A stretch of 64,000 nucleotides of DNA, taken from positions 84,319 through 148,318 of the forward strand of contig NZ_JADHDW010000008.1 of assembly GCF_016820555.1 (NCBI RefSeq). Direction: 5' to 3'. Of the stretch, positions 51,257 to 61,002 are shown one piece after another. Source of the stretch: Bacillus sp. REN10. GTDB lineage: Bacteria > Bacillota > Bacilli > Bacillales > Domibacillaceae. Position 1 is the first letter of the stretch. Each line of letters opens with the position of its first letter. The notes below the pieces were generated by a model that searched no databases, had not been told where the DNA came from, and saw nothing but the letters and a program-made list of their open reading frames with translations. The position numbers and the translations under genes were made by a program.

Positions 51257-53122
51257 TTACACAAATTCAGATAAATAACTCCAGCGTTCAATTAAATGCT
51301 CTAACTCTTCATTCAATGTTTCTAGCTCTTCGCTTAAGCTCTGTGCTTTTTCAAAGTCACTTCCTACTTGATCTAGCTCTTGCTGGGCCTCTGCAATGCG
51401 ATCTTCCACTTGAGCCATCTTCGCCTCTAGGCCGTCCCATTCCCGCTGTTCATTATAGCTTAATTTTTTCTTCGTTTTTTCTTGAACGACCTTTTTCACA
51501 GGAGCGGCTTCTAGCTTCTCACGTGCCGCTTGTTGGTCAAGATAATCGCTATACGAACCGTAATATGAGTCAATCACACCATTTCCTTGGAACACCAGCA
51601 ATTGAGTCGCTGTTTTATCGAGGAAATAACGGTCATGAGAAACCGTGATCACGACGCCTGGAAAATCCTCTAAATAGTCTTCAAGAACGGTTAACGTCGC
51701 CGTATCTAAATCGTTCGTCGGCTCATCGAGTAACAGTACATTTGGTTGCGCCATCAATAATTTTAACAAATAAAGGCGACGTTTCTCTCCACCCGATAGC
51801 TTATAAATTGGAGTCCCATGGGCATGCATCGGAAATAAAAATCGTTCGAGCATTTGAGCGGCGGACAATTGCTCGCCATCCTTTGTTGTCACGACTTCGG
51901 CTGACTCACGAATATAAGCGATCATCCGCATCTTTTCATCCATATCGGTCCGCTCTTGGGTATAGTAAGCGATTTTTACCGTTTGTCCTGTAATCATTTC
52001 CCCTTGATCAAACGGGAGTTGTCCAGCTAACAGGTTCATAAACGTCGATTTCCCACTGCCGTTTTTGCCGACAATGCCAAAACGGTCACCCGGTTTCACG
52101 AGTATATTGAAATCTTTTAAAATGACCTTACCGTCAAAGGATTTCGAAACATCTTTCAGTTCAAATACTTGCTTGCCGAGTCGACTCCCCTTTACAGCTA
52201 AGTCAACTTGCTCTTTCTTCGGCCCTTGGCCAAGGGAGCCTTCTATTTGTTCAAAACGGTCAATTCTCGCCTTTTGCTTCGTCGTCCGCGCTTTCGCTCC
52301 TCGTCTCATCCACGCGAGCTCGCGGCGATATAAATTCCGACGCTTATCCTCAGCGGCCGCTTGCTGTTCCTCACGCTCTGCTTTTTGCTCAATATAACTT
52401 TGATAATTACCTTTATAGGTGTAGATGTTGCCACCTTCAAGCTCAAACATTCGGTTTGTTACACGATCGAGAAAATAGCGGTCATGAGTGACAAGCAAAA
52501 CAGCACCCGTATATTTACTTAAATAGTCCTCTAGCCACCCAATTGTTTCATAATCCAAATGGTTGGTCGGCTCGTCTAAAATGAGCAAATCCGGTGTTTC
52601 AATTAATACTTGAGCAAGAGCAACACGCTTTTTCTGTCCGCCGGAAAGCTCGCCAATTTTGCGGCTAAAATCAGAAATACCTAGCTTCATTAAAATCGCT
52701 TCTGCATTCGTATTCGCTTCCCACGCATCGAGCGCATCCATTCGTTTTTGCAACTCAAACAATTCTTCCGTCACCGTTTCGTTATTTGGCTCTTGTTCTA
52801 ACTTTCTTAACGTCTGCTCATATTTTTTCAAAAGTTGAATGACCGGTGCCTCACTTAAAAATAGTTGGTCCATCACAGATAGATCTAGGTCCATTTCTGG
52901 TTCTTGAGCTAAGTAAGCAATCGAGTAATCATTCGGTGCAATCATCTCTCCACTATCAGGCAAATCTTTCCCCGCAACAATTTTCAACAGGCTCGATTTT
53001 CCTGTTCCGTTGACACCAATTAAACCGATGCGCTCTTTCTCGCTAATCGAAAACGTTAGGTTCTTAAACAGTACCTTTTCCCCATACGTTTTTGTCATTT
53101 CATTTACTGTTAACACTCTCAT
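51257..53122 (-). CDS. yfmR: ABC-F ATPase (YfmR/Uup type)
   Basis: 621 residues with two ABC domains: GVNGTGKSS and LSGGQKKRVALAQ in the first, GKNGSGKST and LSGGEKRRLYLLK in the second, joined by an interdomain linker with NLYRRELAWMRRGAKARTTKQ. A C-terminal coiled coil of about 80 residues (AEAQQELDQVGSDFEKAQ) is like YfmR/Uup. ABC-F proteins act on the ribosome exit site to relieve stalling; no drug resistance is implied. Confidence 0.92.
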   Translation of the reverse strand: MRVLTVNEMTKTYGEKVLFKNLTFSISEKERIGLIGVNGTGKSSLLKIVAGKDLPDSGEMIAPNDYSIAYLAQEPEMDLDLSVMDQLFLSEAPVIQLLKKYEQTLRKLEQEPNNETVTEELFELQKRMDALDAWEANTNAEAILMKLGISDFSRKIGELSGGQKKRVALAQVLIETPDLLILDEPTNHLDYETIGWLEDYLSKYTGAVLLVTHDRYFLDRVTNRMFELEGGNIYTYKGNYQSYIEQKAEREEQQAAAEDKRRNLYRRELAWMRRGAKARTTKQKARIDRFEQIEGSLGQGPKKEQVDLAVKGSRLGKQVFELKDVSKSFDGKVILKDFNILVKPGDRFGIVGKNGSGKSTFMNLLAGQLPFDQGEMITGQTVKIAYYTQERTDMDEKMRMIAYIRESAEVVTTKDGEQLSAAQMLERFLFPMHAHGTPIYKLSGGEKRRLYLLKLLMAQPNVLLLDEPTNDLDTATLTVLEDYLEDFPGVVITVSHDRYFLDKTATQLLVFQGNGVIDSYYGSYSDYLDQQAAREKLEAAPVKKVVQEKTKKKLSYNEQREWDGLEAKMAQVEDRIAEAQQELDQVGSDFEKAQSLSEELETLNEELEHLIERWSYLSEFV

Positions 53123-53162
53123 TCGTCGTTACCACTCCCGCGTTCCTCTATATGTCGCACAT

Positions 53163-53654
53163 CTATTGATTCATCACTTGCAGCGTATCCACGATAAACC
53201 CGACAAGGTCGGTCATTTCTTCAATCATCTCTTCTGTGATCGTTCGCTGAAAATCAACCCGCCATTCATGCACCAGCTCTTGTTGATCGGATGCAATTTT
53301 TCTTCGTTCTATGAAACGCCCTTCGCCCCAAAGTCGATCGAGCTCACTCATCATGTGCTCGGTGAAGTGAATCGCCTCGCCTGAATAGACAACTTCAAGC
53401 AAAACACCCGGTTCAGCTGAAGGCAGTTGCATCAGCTCACCCGCTAGTTGTTGAATCGTTGACCGAATAATGATCGCGACTTTCCTGTCCGTTTGTTCCA
53501 CAAGAGAAAAAACGATCGAGGACTCCCGCTCCATACTCGCTAAATCGACCAAATCTTTGCGATCATGGATATGCAGAAGTCCTGCTAAATCGCGATCATA
53601 CACTTCAGCTTGAACAATAAATTTAATGTTGTCAAAAGCCGTTGGATCAAACAT
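53163..53654 (-). CDS. Conserved hypothetical protein
   Basis: 163 residues, acidic, no signal peptide. It starts [25 protein letters not shown] and has a helical C-terminus (EEMIEEMTDLVGFIVDTLQ). Its start overlaps the fhs stop codon, so it is translationally coupled to fhs. No family recognised. Confidence 0.7.
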   Translation of the reverse strand: MFDPTAFDNIKFIVQAEVYDRDLAGLLHIHDRKDLVDLASMERESSIVFSLVEQTDRKVAIIIRSTIQQLAGELMQLPSAEPGVLLEVVYSGEAIHFTEHMMSELDRLWGEGRFIERRKIASDQQELVHEWRVDFQRTITEEMIEEMTDLVGFIVDTLQVMNQ

Positions 53655-55342
53655 TAAAACAACCCTTTGGCTCTTCCTTGATGATCAACATCCATCGCAA
53701 TCGCCGCCGGTTTTTTCGGCAGTCCTGGCATCGTCATTACATCTCCTGTTAAAGCGACGATGAAACCAGCGCCAATTTTCGGAACCAGCTCACGAATATG
53801 AATGGTAAAGTCTTCTGGTCTTCCGATTTTGGCAGGGTCATCGCTTAAAGAGTATTGTGTTTTCGCCATGCAAACCGGCAAGTGACTCCAGCCATGCTGC
53901 TCAAATTCTTTTAACTGCTTCAGCGCCTTCGCAGAAAACTCAACGCCTTTGCCTCCGTATACTTTTTGCACAATCACATGAACTTTTTCTTCTAGTGATT
54001 GACTAAGTTCGTATAGCGGCTTAAAACGAGAAGGGGATTGTTTGATCGTTTGAACGACTTTCTCAGCTAAATCAGCGCCGCCTTTGCCTCCCTTTTCCCA
54101 TACTTCTGTTAAGGAAACCTCGACTCCCTCTTGCTGACACCATTGTTCAAGCAGCTCGATCTCTGCTTTCGCATCGGTCACAAAACGATTGATCGCTACC
54201 ACAGCTGGTACACCGAAAGTTTGGACAGTTTCAAGATGTTTCTTTAAGTTTTGCAACCCGTTTCTCAATGCCTCGACATTTTCCTGTTTTAACTCTGCTT
54301 TTGCTTGCCCGCCGTGCATTTTTAGCGCACGGATCGTCGCCACAATCACAACTGCATCCGGATTGATCTGTGCCATTCTCGCTTTAATATTCAAGAACTT
54401 CTCTGCGCCAAGATCGGCGCCAAAGCCCGCTTCTGTCACGACATAATCCGCTAGTTTTCTAGCAGTTTTCGTTGCGATGATGCTGTTGCAACCGTGAGCA
54501 ATATTGGCAAATGGACCGCCGTGAACAAGCACAGGTGTATGCTCAATCGTTTGCACTAAATTTGGCTTTAACGCATCCTTCAACAATAAAGTCAGGGCAC
54601 CTTCTACCCCAAGGTCGCCGCAAGTGACAGGCTGTTTCTCATAGTTATAAGCCACAACCATTCTTGAAAGTCGGCTTTTCAAATCCGCTAAACTGTCCGC
54701 CAGACAGAGCACCGCCATAATTTCAGAGGCAACGGTAATATCGAAGCCATCTTCACGCGGTACCCCTTGCACCGGTCCTCCAAGTCCAACAATCACTTGG
54801 CGAAGAGCGCGGTCATTTAAATCAAGCGCCCGCTTCCATACAATTCGGCGCGGATCGATGTTCAACTCATTGCCTTGATGGATATGATTATCTAAAAAAG
54901 CCGCAAGCGCATTATTCGCTGTTGTAATGGCATGAATATCTCCCGTAAAATGCAAATTAATGTCTTCCATTGGGAGCACTTGCGCATAGCCGCCTCCTGT
55001 CGCTCCTCCCTTGATTCCCATCGTTGGGCCAAGCGATGGTTCGCGCAAAGCAGCCATAGCTCTCACACCAACTTGATTCAACGCATCCGCTAAGCCAACA
55101 GCGACCGTTGATTTTCCTTCCCCAGCAGGTGTCGGATTAATCGCCGTCACAAGAATCACTTTTCCATCTGGCTTGACAGCTAGAGATTCCAGTGTTTTAT
55201 ACGTTAACTTCGCCTTGCTTTTTCCGTAAAGCTCAAGGTCGTCTTCTGTTAAACCGACTTTTGCCGCAATCTCGACAATCGGCTTAACCATTGATTGTTG
55301 AGCAATTTCAATGTCGCTCTTCACAGTTGTATGTATACTCAT
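53654..55342 (-). CDS. fhs: Formate--tetrahydrofolate ligase
   Basis: 562 residues. P-loop [21 protein letters not shown], and [17 protein letters not shown] are diagnostic. It makes 10-formyl-THF from formate and THF with ATP, feeding purine synthesis and initiator-tRNA formylation. It shares the folate pool with dfrA and thyA. Thirty-one bases separate it from the upstream methyltransferase gene. Confidence 0.97.
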   Translation of the reverse strand: MSIHTTVKSDIEIAQQSMVKPIVEIAAKVGLTEDDLELYGKSKAKLTYKTLESLAVKPDGKVILVTAINPTPAGEGKSTVAVGLADALNQVGVRAMAALREPSLGPTMGIKGGATGGGYAQVLPMEDINLHFTGDIHAITTANNALAAFLDNHIHQGNELNIDPRRIVWKRALDLNDRALRQVIVGLGGPVQGVPREDGFDITVASEIMAVLCLADSLADLKSRLSRMVVAYNYEKQPVTCGDLGVEGALTLLLKDALKPNLVQTIEHTPVLVHGGPFANIAHGCNSIIATKTARKLADYVVTEAGFGADLGAEKFLNIKARMAQINPDAVVIVATIRALKMHGGQAKAELKQENVEALRNGLQNLKKHLETVQTFGVPAVVAINRFVTDAKAEIELLEQWCQQEGVEVSLTEVWEKGGKGGADLAEKVVQTIKQSPSRFKPLYELSQSLEEKVHVIVQKVYGGKGVEFSAKALKQLKEFEQHGWSHLPVCMAKTQYSLSDDPAKIGRPEDFTIHIRELVPKIGAGFIVALTGDVMTMPGLPKKPAAIAMDVDHQGRAKGLF

Positions 55343-55373
55343 GTCTGTTCCCCCGCTCTTATCAATAAAAAAG

Positions 55374-56042
55374 TTATTGTTTTTCTAACATAAAGACTGT
55401 CATAAAAGTCAACGCTTGCTTTAATTGATTGGGCAGATTCGCCACATGCTCATCGATTATACCTTCTTTATATACATGGTACTCATCCTTTAATTGAAAG
55501 CCTTGCTCAAAAGCCAGCTTCGAAAATTCCCAAGGCATCATCGTATTCATGACAACTTTTTTTCCTATCAGGCGCGGATAGCTATTCGTTCTCGGACCAG
55601 CCGTGGGACCTAAAATTGCCGCACATATTTTACCTTTCGGAACTAATACTCGCTTCACTTCAGCCAATACATCTTTTGGTGACTCTGTCCATTCCAACGA
55701 ATTAATCGCCATAATTGCTTGAATAGACTCCTTTTCAAACGGAAGTTGCACAAGATCGGCTTGATAAAAAGTCATCCCTTCTTGATTATACGCTTTGGCC
55801 AACTCTACCATTTTATCAGATAAATCCACACCGACGACTTCATACCCCTGTTCATGAAGCTTTAAGCTTCCATATCCATCTCCGCAACCTAAATCAGCAA
55901 CGAGCGCTGGCGGCTGAACGTGCGCCGCCAAAAAAGCGACGAGATCCTTTCGGCTACCCGTCTCCCACATTTGTTTACTTTTAGCATGCCAATCATTTGC
56001 TTTCTCATTCCATTGATCCTTCGCGTTAATTGTCCAATTCAT
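55374..56042 (-). CDS. Class I SAM-dependent methyltransferase
   Basis: 222 residues. GGGGTGG precedes the ATG at 56042. SAM motif [28 protein letters not shown], then [20 protein letters not shown]. The substrate is unknown; small molecules are typical of this group. It leads fhs and the hypothetical gene on the same strand. Confidence 0.9.
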   Translation of the reverse strand: MNWTINAKDQWNEKANDWHAKSKQMWETGSRKDLVAFLAAHVQPPALVADLGCGDGYGSLKLHEQGYEVVGVDLSDKMVELAKAYNQEGMTFYQADLVQLPFEKESIQAIMAINSLEWTESPKDVLAEVKRVLVPKGKICAAILGPTAGPRTNSYPRLIGKKVVMNTMMPWEFSKLAFEQGFQLKDEYHVYKEGIIDEHVANLPNQLKQALTFMTVFMLEKQ

Positions 56043-56102
56043 CTTTTCCACCCCATCCCCTCTTTTCTATTCATTGTAAGGGAGGTGACTATTTCGAGCA
56101 AT

Positions 56103-56137
56103 AAAAAAAGCCGCTCCTCATGCAGAACGGTTTCTTA
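56103..56137 (-). terminator. Terminator of mntR
   Basis: AACCGTTC/GAGCGGCTT stem (with G-U) and TTTTTTT on the minus strand. Confidence 0.65.
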
Positions 56138-56150
56138 TTGAAGCCCCATC

Positions 56151-56567
56151 TTATTCGCCTTTCTTCTGCACCGCTTGAAGTTCGGCTTGACGCATCGGAC
56201 TTTCATTGAAGTAGTCAATCAAATCAGCAATTCGGTCAATCGAGTTCCAGCTTAAATGATGCTCAATTCCTTCCACGTCTTCATAAATAAACTCTTCCTT
56301 TACCCCGATAATGCGTAAAAATTGTTCCAGCAAATCGTGGCGTTCAACGAGACGCTTGCCCATCTTCCGTCCTTTTTCTGTCAAAATTAGTCCTCTATAT
56401 CTCTCGTAGACTAAATATTCATCACGATCTAGTTTTTGAACCATTTTCGTCACGGATGAAGGGTGAACCGAAAGCGCTTCGGCAATATCAGATACACGGG
56501 CATAACCCTTTTTATCTATTAATAGAAATATTTGTTCTATGTAATCTTCCATACTAGGTGTAGGCAT
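56151..56567 (-). CDS. mntR: Manganese-responsive regulator MntR
   Basis: 138 residues, DtxR family. The manganese ligands match B. subtilis MntR: D8 and E11 in [10 protein letters not shown]77 in ERHDLLEQF, and E99, E102, H103 in [10 protein letters not shown]. Winged-helix region [16 protein letters not shown]. It represses Mn(II) importers and activates exporters. No transporter genes lie nearby. Confidence 0.96.
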   Translation of the reverse strand: MPTPSMEDYIEQIFLLIDKKGYARVSDIAEALSVHPSSVTKMVQKLDRDEYLVYERYRGLILTEKGRKMGKRLVERHDLLEQFLRIIGVKEEFIYEDVEGIEHHLSWNSIDRIADLIDYFNESPMRQAELQAVQKKGE

Positions 56568-56707
56568 AACTGACCTCCTGGTTTTTGCTCATTCTCTAAA
56601 GTTTACTATAATTGTTAACGAAGTACAAGACGAAGAAGATGCCGCCTTTATGTAGAAATATCGGGTTATTTGACGAAATAATTTTGACTTTTCGATTCTT
56701 TCTGATC

Positions 56708-56737
56708 TTGACTAATATGTGGGGTTCTTGGTATATT
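56708..56737 (+). promoter_or_regulatory. Promoter of the cold-shock gene
   Basis: TTGACT (56708-56713), an 18-base spacer, TATATT (56732-56737). Transcription should begin near 56744. Confidence 0.65.
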
Positions 56738-56742
56738 AGAGA

Positions 56743-56835
56743 CATTACGAACAGTACTTTCTGGGCGTAATGAATAATTTGATTTGGGCACATCAAAGAT
56801 ATAATGTGCTTCGAAGTTTAGGAGGATTCATTAAT
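56743..56835 (+). promoter_or_regulatory. Cold-shock mRNA leader
   Basis: About 92-base leader with two hairpins: CATTACG/CGTAATG (56743-56772) and GCACAT/ATGTGC (about 56789-56811), ending in AGGAGG. Long leaders of this kind adjust csp translation to temperature. Confidence 0.45.
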
Positions 56836-57036
56836 ATGCAAAACGGTAAAGTAAAATGGTTCAACAACGAAAAAGGCTTCGGATTCATCGAAGTTGAAGG
56901 CGGAGACGATGTATTCGTACACTTCACAGCAATCCAAGGCGATGGCTACAAATCTTTAGAAGAAGGTCAAGAAGTTTCATTCGAAATCGTTGAAGGAAAC
57001 CGCGGACCTCAAGCTGCTAACGTTAACAAGCTATAA
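56836..57036 (+). CDS. cspD: Cold-shock protein (CspD-like)
   Basis: 66-residue OB-fold RNA chaperone. [20 protein letters not shown] carries RNP1, and [10 protein letters not shown] carries RNP2. The start at 56836 follows TAGGAGGATT; extra upstream codons are leader. It binds single-stranded RNA to keep it open in the cold. The gene order with ypeQ-ypeP points to cspD. Confidence 0.97.
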   Translation: MQNGKVKWFNNEKGFGFIEVEGGDDVFVHFTAIQGDGYKSLEEGQEVSFEIVEGNRGPQAANVNKL

Positions 57037-57053
57037 TTCCATCGACATGTAAT

Positions 57054-57080
57054 AAAGCCGGCAGCTTTTTGCCGGCTTTT
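57054..57080 (+). terminator. Terminator of the cold-shock gene
   Basis: AAAGCCGGCA/TGCCGGCTTTTT stem around GCTTTT, followed by TATG. Bidirectional. Confidence 0.9.
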
Positions 57081-57298
57081 TATGCGTTTGATAACTGTTC
57101 TCCGTATTTTCTTAACCGTTCTCCCACTGTACATTTCGTAATGCAAAATTTATGAGCATACGCTTTCCCATACTCTTTTCGGAAAGTAGATTTAATTAAA
57201 CATCCTTCACAATACGTTTGCAACACTTCCTCTACTTCTGCAAAAAGCTGTTTTCGGTCCAACTTCATCACATCCTTTTGTCCGTTGCTTTTCTTCAT
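57080..57298 (-). CDS. ypeQ: YpeQ zinc-finger-like protein
   Basis: 72 residues. CEGC and, later, FCITKCTVGERLRKYG form a likely zinc site. It matches B. subtilis YpeQ (DUF2602). The ATG follows the ypeP stop codon directly, so the two are coupled. Function unknown. Confidence 0.87.
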   Translation of the reverse strand: MKKSNGQKDVMKLDRKQLFAEVEEVLQTYCEGCLIKSTFRKEYGKAYAHKFCITKCTVGERLRKYGEQLSNA

Positions 57299-57955
57299 TT
57301 ATTCCTCTACTAGCGCATGGCTGTCCACAAATACTTGTTGCAGTGCTTGATTCGCTAATTTATCAGCTTCTTTATTTTGCTTGCGATCAATCGGTTCGTA
57401 AAGAGGTTCAATGCCTAAAGCATGGATCTTCTGTTCAATTCGGTCGAGCCAATGGTTAAAGCTCTCCTCAAAACATGGCCATTCTCCTGACAGTTGCTTT
57501 AAAACAACTTGCGAGTCCCCACGAATAATAACAGGCACATGATGTACACCTAGTTCCTCTAAGGCAACGGCGGCTCGAAATAAAGCGGCATATTCTGCTT
57601 CGTTGTTAGAATCAAGCTGCATTAAGCGATCATTCCTTCTCAGACGCCACTCTTGGCCATTTTTCTTATAATAAATCACGATACCGATACTAGCCACTCG
57701 ACTGCGGCGGTCATATCCCCCGTCAAAATACACTTTGACTTCTCCTGGCTCTTCCTCTAACTGCTGGTCTAATTTTTTAAACTCTTTCACTGTCCATTCA
57801 TTCCATAATTCATCGACGACGACAACCGACTTCATTCGTCCTCCTTTCTGTAAATCTTCAATAATCGGCAACACCTGTTCCTTCATGAGCCACTCAGATT
57901 CAAACTCAGCCTTTCTCCCTTTATATTCGTATTGCCACTTAATTTTCATTTTCAT
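57299..57955 (-). CDS. ypeP: YpeP, RNase H-like domain protein
   Basis: 218 residues. An N-terminal region of about 75 residues is followed by a reverse-transcriptase-like RNase H fold with VYFDGGYDRRSRVASIG, NNEAEYAALFRAA, RGDSQVVLKQLSG and NKEADKLANQ, carrying the Asp/Glu residues of the active site. Activity on RNA/DNA hybrids is possible but not shown for this type. A second such protein, YpdQ-like, lies at 59077. Confidence 0.85.
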   Translation of the reverse strand: MKMKIKWQYEYKGRKAEFESEWLMKEQVLPIIEDLQKGGRMKSVVVVDELWNEWTVKEFKKLDQQLEEEPGEVKVYFDGGYDRRSRVASIGIVIYYKKNGQEWRLRRNDRLMQLDSNNEAEYAALFRAAVALEELGVHHVPVIIRGDSQVVLKQLSGEWPCFEESFNHWLDRIEQKIHALGIEPLYEPIDRKQNKEADKLANQALQQVFVDSHALVEE

Positions 57956-58056
57956 GGAAATCCCTTCTTTCTCTTGACCAATTGAGTCGTTTTTGTATAA
58001 TGTACGTTGGGCAAATTCATCTGATGACTTGCCTGATCACTTAGGAGGATTTTTTT

Positions 58057-58728
58057 ATGTTTAACGAATGGTTTGGCTTTGTGTTTGTCCTTATTAACTT
58101 TACTATATTTTTAGCGATGTATCGACTATTTGGCCGCACAGGATTGTTTGTGTGGGTCGGGATTTCCACCATTTTGGCGAACTTGCAAGTCGTCAAAACG
58201 ATTGAAATATTCGGACTCACCGCAACACTAGGCAACACGATGTACGGAACGGCTTTTTTAGCGACTGATCTTTTAAACGAAAGATACGGAAAGCAAGAAG
58301 CAAAAAAAGCGGTGTGGCTCGGGTTTTTCACTTTATTATTAATGACAGTGCTGATGCAGTTAGTGCTCATGTTTGAACCGGCGCCAGCGGATATAGCTCA
58401 ACAGCCGATGGAAGAGCTGTTCGGCCTATTGCCTCGGATTGCGGCTGGAAGCCTAGCCGCTTACATGGTGAGCCAATTTGCCGATGTGTATATCTTCTCC
58501 TTTTTACAGAAAAAATTTCCGAAAGACTCGCAATTTTGGATTCGAAATAACGGAAGCACCATGATCAGTCAATTATTGGATACACTCGTCTTTACAAGCA
58601 TTGCGTTTCTTGGCGAATTCCCACTCGACGTCTGGTGGCAAATCTTCATCTCCACCTATGCGCTCAAATGGATCGTTGCTGTCATCGATACACCTTTCGG
58701 CTATATTGCCAAACGATTTCCGAAATAA
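58057..58728 (+). CDS. ypdP: Queuosine-precursor transporter (YpdP/YhhQ family)
   Basis: 223 residues with six hydrophobic segments. The conserved TMYGTAFLATDLLNERYGK near residue 70 and RNNGSTMISQLLDTLVF near 170 are the VUT/YhhQ signature. It imports preQ0 or queuine-type bases for tRNA modification. A promoter TTGACC-N16-TATAAT lies about 50 bases upstream; no preQ1 riboswitch is apparent. Confidence 0.9.
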   Translation: MFNEWFGFVFVLINFTIFLAMYRLFGRTGLFVWVGISTILANLQVVKTIEIFGLTATLGNTMYGTAFLATDLLNERYGKQEAKKAVWLGFFTLLLMTVLMQLVLMFEPAPADIAQQPMEELFGLLPRIAAGSLAAYMVSQFADVYIFSFLQKKFPKDSQFWIRNNGSTMISQLLDTLVFTSIAFLGEFPLDVWWQIFISTYALKWIVAVIDTPFGYIAKRFPK

Positions 58729-58970
58729 TAAAAAAACGGCTTTTCCTTACAAATGTTAAGGCAGGCCGTTTTTTTCATTCCCCATTTTTTGATGAGACCA
58801 ATCATTAGCGGGATCATCGAACCAGTTGAAAATAAATAGCCACCTTCATAATCTATATATTCGTGACGAAACATGAATATAGAAATAGTAAATATATGAC
58901 CAACTAGATACAGTACACTTGTTGTCAATGCACATAAACTAAAGGCCACTACAACCCTATTCCATTTCAT
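58701..58970 (-). CDS. Small membrane protein of unknown function
   Basis: 89 residues. An unusually strong GGGGAGGTGA lies before the ATG at 58970. Two membrane segments, at about 5-30 and 44-60, with a basic C-terminal part. The frame continues through the ypdP terminator and overlaps the end of ypdP in antisense, so the last 15 or so residues depend on the terminator not acting on this strand. Unknown family. Confidence 0.55.
   Translation of the reverse strand: MKWNRVVVAFSLCALTTSVLYLVGHIFTISIFMFRHEYIDYEGGYLFSTGSMIPLMIGLIKKWGMKKTACLNICKEKPFFYYFGNRLAI
58730..58775 (+). terminator. Terminator of ypdP
   Basis: AAACGGC ... GGCCGTTTTTTT with an inner CCTTA/TAAGG stem. Confidence 0.75.
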
Positions 58971-59076
58971 CCGTTCACCTCCCCACTAAATAGTAACAGA
59001 CTTTTACAGATTAGTTATTGATAATTATTTTATTTTTCAGTAAAATTTACTTCTATGGAAGGAAGGAGGAAAGGGT

Positions 59077-59478
59077 TTGGTAGAGTTATATACAGATGGA
59101 GCTAGCACGGGAGACCCGGGATGGGCGGGTGCTGGTATTTTTATCAAACGCAATGGACAAGTGGAACAACATAAAATTCCGCTCGGCTTATGTGACACGC
59201 ATGAAGCAGAGTTTTTAGCGGTGTTAAAGGCCCTTGAACTTGTTCAAGCGCATCAATCGGAATTGATCTCACTTCGCAGCGACTCGCAAACCGTTGTTCA
59301 CGCGATCGAGAAGGAATACATACATAAAGAAAAATATAAGCCGTTATTAAAGCAAATTTTAGAGCTAGCTAAAGATTATCCACTGTTTTTTGTTAAATGG
59401 ATTCCTCGAAAAGAAAATCGAGCGGATGGCTTAGCTCGTGAAGCGATTCGAATGAATGATCGGGGGGAAAAACAATGA
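59077..59478 (+). CDS. ypdQ: RNase HI-like protein (YpdQ)
   Basis: 133 residues. The TTG start has GGAAGGAGG upstream. Active-site residues of the RNase H fold: D in YTDGASTG, E in THEAEFLAVL, D in RSDSQTVVHAIE, D in ENRADGLAREA. The basic protrusion of E. coli RNase HI is absent, as in B. subtilis YpdQ. It may cut RNA/DNA hybrids; activity is uncertain. It overlaps the next gene by four bases. Confidence 0.87.
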   Translation: MVELYTDGASTGDPGWAGAGIFIKRNGQVEQHKIPLGLCDTHEAEFLAVLKALELVQAHQSELISLRSDSQTVVHAIEKEYIHKEKYKPLLKQILELAKDYPLFFVKWIPRKENRADGLAREAIRMNDRGEKQ

Positions 59479-60380
59479 AGTGGCTCGCTGATGCTTCCTT
59501 ATTACTAGTCGCACTCATTTGGGGAGTCACGTTTGTGATTGTGCAAAATGCCATCGAATTTTTGCCTCCCCTGTTGTTTAATAGCATTCGCTTTTTTCTT
59601 GCTTTTTTAATTTTATTAACGGTTCTGCTCTTCCGTAAAGAACTGCGGGAATTGAATGCTGTCACATGGAGAAACGGACTGGTTCTCGGTCTTTGTTTAT
59701 CGATTGGCTACGCCTTTCAAACGATCGGTTTATTATATACAACCGTCTCTAAAACCGGCTTTATTACCGGCCTTAGCGTCGTACTCGTGCCAATTTTATC
59801 ACTATTTATTTTAAAAAAGCGGCCGACACCTGTGGCCATTATTGGATCGTTCACGGCAGCAACCGGCTTGTATCTACTGACAGCCGGCGGTGAAGGCGGC
59901 TGGAATATCGGGGATTTCTTTGTACTGATTGGAGCGTTTGGCTTTGCCTTTCACATTATTTTTACTGATGCGTTTACCCGCCATTCCTCTGCAGTAGCCT
60001 TAACGAGCGTACAAATTTTAACCGTTTCTGTTGTTTGCAGTGTAGGCGGCTTCATCATGGAGGATTGGCAAACAACGTTAACAGCGGCTAACTTGCTGCA
60101 GACACATGTATGGAGCGCCCTGCTGATTACAGCCTTTGCGGCGACAGCACTGGCATTTTTCCTCCAAACATCTGCCCAAAAATTCACCACACCTACACGA
60201 GTCGCTTTACTATTAGCTATGGAACCCGTCTTTGCGGCTATTACCGCTTTCTTTTGGATTAATGAACGCTTAGCCGCCGCTGGTTTAACAGGCTGTCTGC
60301 TTATTTTCTCCGGAATGATCTTAGCCGAATTGCCTGTCCATAAATTTTTGCCAGGTCACGCGGTACAGAAGGAAAAATGA
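59475..60380 (+). CDS. EamA/DMT family transporter
   Basis: 301 residues with ten membrane segments in two EamA halves: WLADASLLLVALIWGVTF at the start and FLQTSAQKFTTPTRVALLLAMEPVF near residue 235. It exports metabolites or imports solutes; the substrate is not predictable. It is coupled to ypdQ and to the gene after it by four-base overlaps. Confidence 0.92.
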   Translation: MKWLADASLLLVALIWGVTFVIVQNAIEFLPPLLFNSIRFFLAFLILLTVLLFRKELRELNAVTWRNGLVLGLCLSIGYAFQTIGLLYTTVSKTGFITGLSVVLVPILSLFILKKRPTPVAIIGSFTAATGLYLLTAGGEGGWNIGDFFVLIGAFGFAFHIIFTDAFTRHSSAVALTSVQILTVSVVCSVGGFIMEDWQTTLTAANLLQTHVWSALLITAFAATALAFFLQTSAQKFTTPTRVALLLAMEPVFAAITAFFWINERLAAAGLTGCLLIFSGMILAELPVHKFLPGHAVQKEK

Positions 60381-60658
60381 TTTTTTGGGAAGACAGCTGC
60401 ATGTTGAGATTACCGCTTGTGCGATATTTGCTGTTTGGCTGCGTGCTTTTGCTGTTGTTATTTGAGGGTTATTTTACTGTAGGAACATTCTTTATAATAT
60501 CGACATCTTTTGCAGTGATCGAAAAATTGTTAGATAAAAAAGATTATGATAAAAAGACCGGAAAGAAAGCGATTGATTACGGATGGGTGTTGATCCTGGC
60601 TTTGACGTTTTTGACGATTTATAGAATTGGGCTTACATCCCCTAACCCTTTAGGGTAG
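60377..60658 (+). CDS. Small membrane protein of unknown function
   Basis: 93 residues. The ATG overlaps the transporter stop codon (ATGA), with GAAGGA upstream. Two membrane segments (about 15-45 and 69-84) flank a basic loop, KKDYDKKTGKKA. The last codons form part of a perfect 15-bp terminator stem. No family recognised. Confidence 0.6.
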   Translation: MIFWEDSCMLRLPLVRYLLFGCVLLLLLFEGYFTVGTFFIISTSFAVIEKLLDKKDYDKKTGKKAIDYGWVLILALTFLTIYRIGLTSPNPLG

Positions 60659-60670
60659 GGGATGTAAGCC
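60630..60670 (+). terminator. Terminator after the 60377 gene
   Basis: GGCTTACATCCCCTA and its reverse complement, a 15-bp perfect stem around ACCCTTTAGGG, followed by TGATTTT. Confidence 0.85.
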
Positions 60671-60675
60671 TGATT

Positions 60676-60849
60676 TTAGCTTTGTTCTTTAATGTATTTT
60701 TGTATAGTCACCCATGATTTTCTAGTACTCACTCTCTGCATCTTAGAAAACTCGGGAATCGGTTTTAAATTCACCTTTTTTCCTTCTATGTCCATTAAAA
60801 TAGCATAGCCACTGCTTGGATCTACGTCAAGATATTGGGCACACTCCGG
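60676..60849 (-). pseudogene. Gene fragment
   Basis: The minus strand is open for 57 codons with no start: AQYLDVDPSSGYAILMDIEG, then PIPEFSKMQRVSTRKSWVT. It looks like the C-terminal end of a small DNA-binding or excisionase-like protein, but no family is named. A stop codon just upstream (60850-60852) shows it is truncated. Confidence 0.3.
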
Positions 60850-61002
60850 TTAAGTTTTTTGTTCTGTGCAACTTCCATTCATGGAGCGTGGAGTAAAAAA
60901 CTTGTGGAAATTACGCCCGAAAAATGTGGGAAGTGACAACTGGATCATCCCCAGATTTCACACGGTTGTACGACATGTATTCTCATAGGCGTCTGGTGTT
61001 AA
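60850..61002. other. Intergenic, no recognisable feature
   Basis: About 150 bases between two decayed fragments. Words such as TGGAGCGTGGAGTAAAAAACTT suggest old insertion debris. Nothing is supported. Confidence 0.3.

Noticed and set aside
51316..51648. Plus-strand frames inside the ABC-F gene
   Set aside because: Shadows of the conserved ABC-F coding sequence.
57977..58056. preQ1 riboswitch before the queuosine-precursor transporter
   Set aside because: The expected preQ1-I hairpin and A-rich tail are not present in the 80-base gap.
58041..58370. 109-codon minus-strand frame inside ypdP
   Set aside because: Antisense to a recognisable YhhQ-family gene; no ribosome-binding site or family match.
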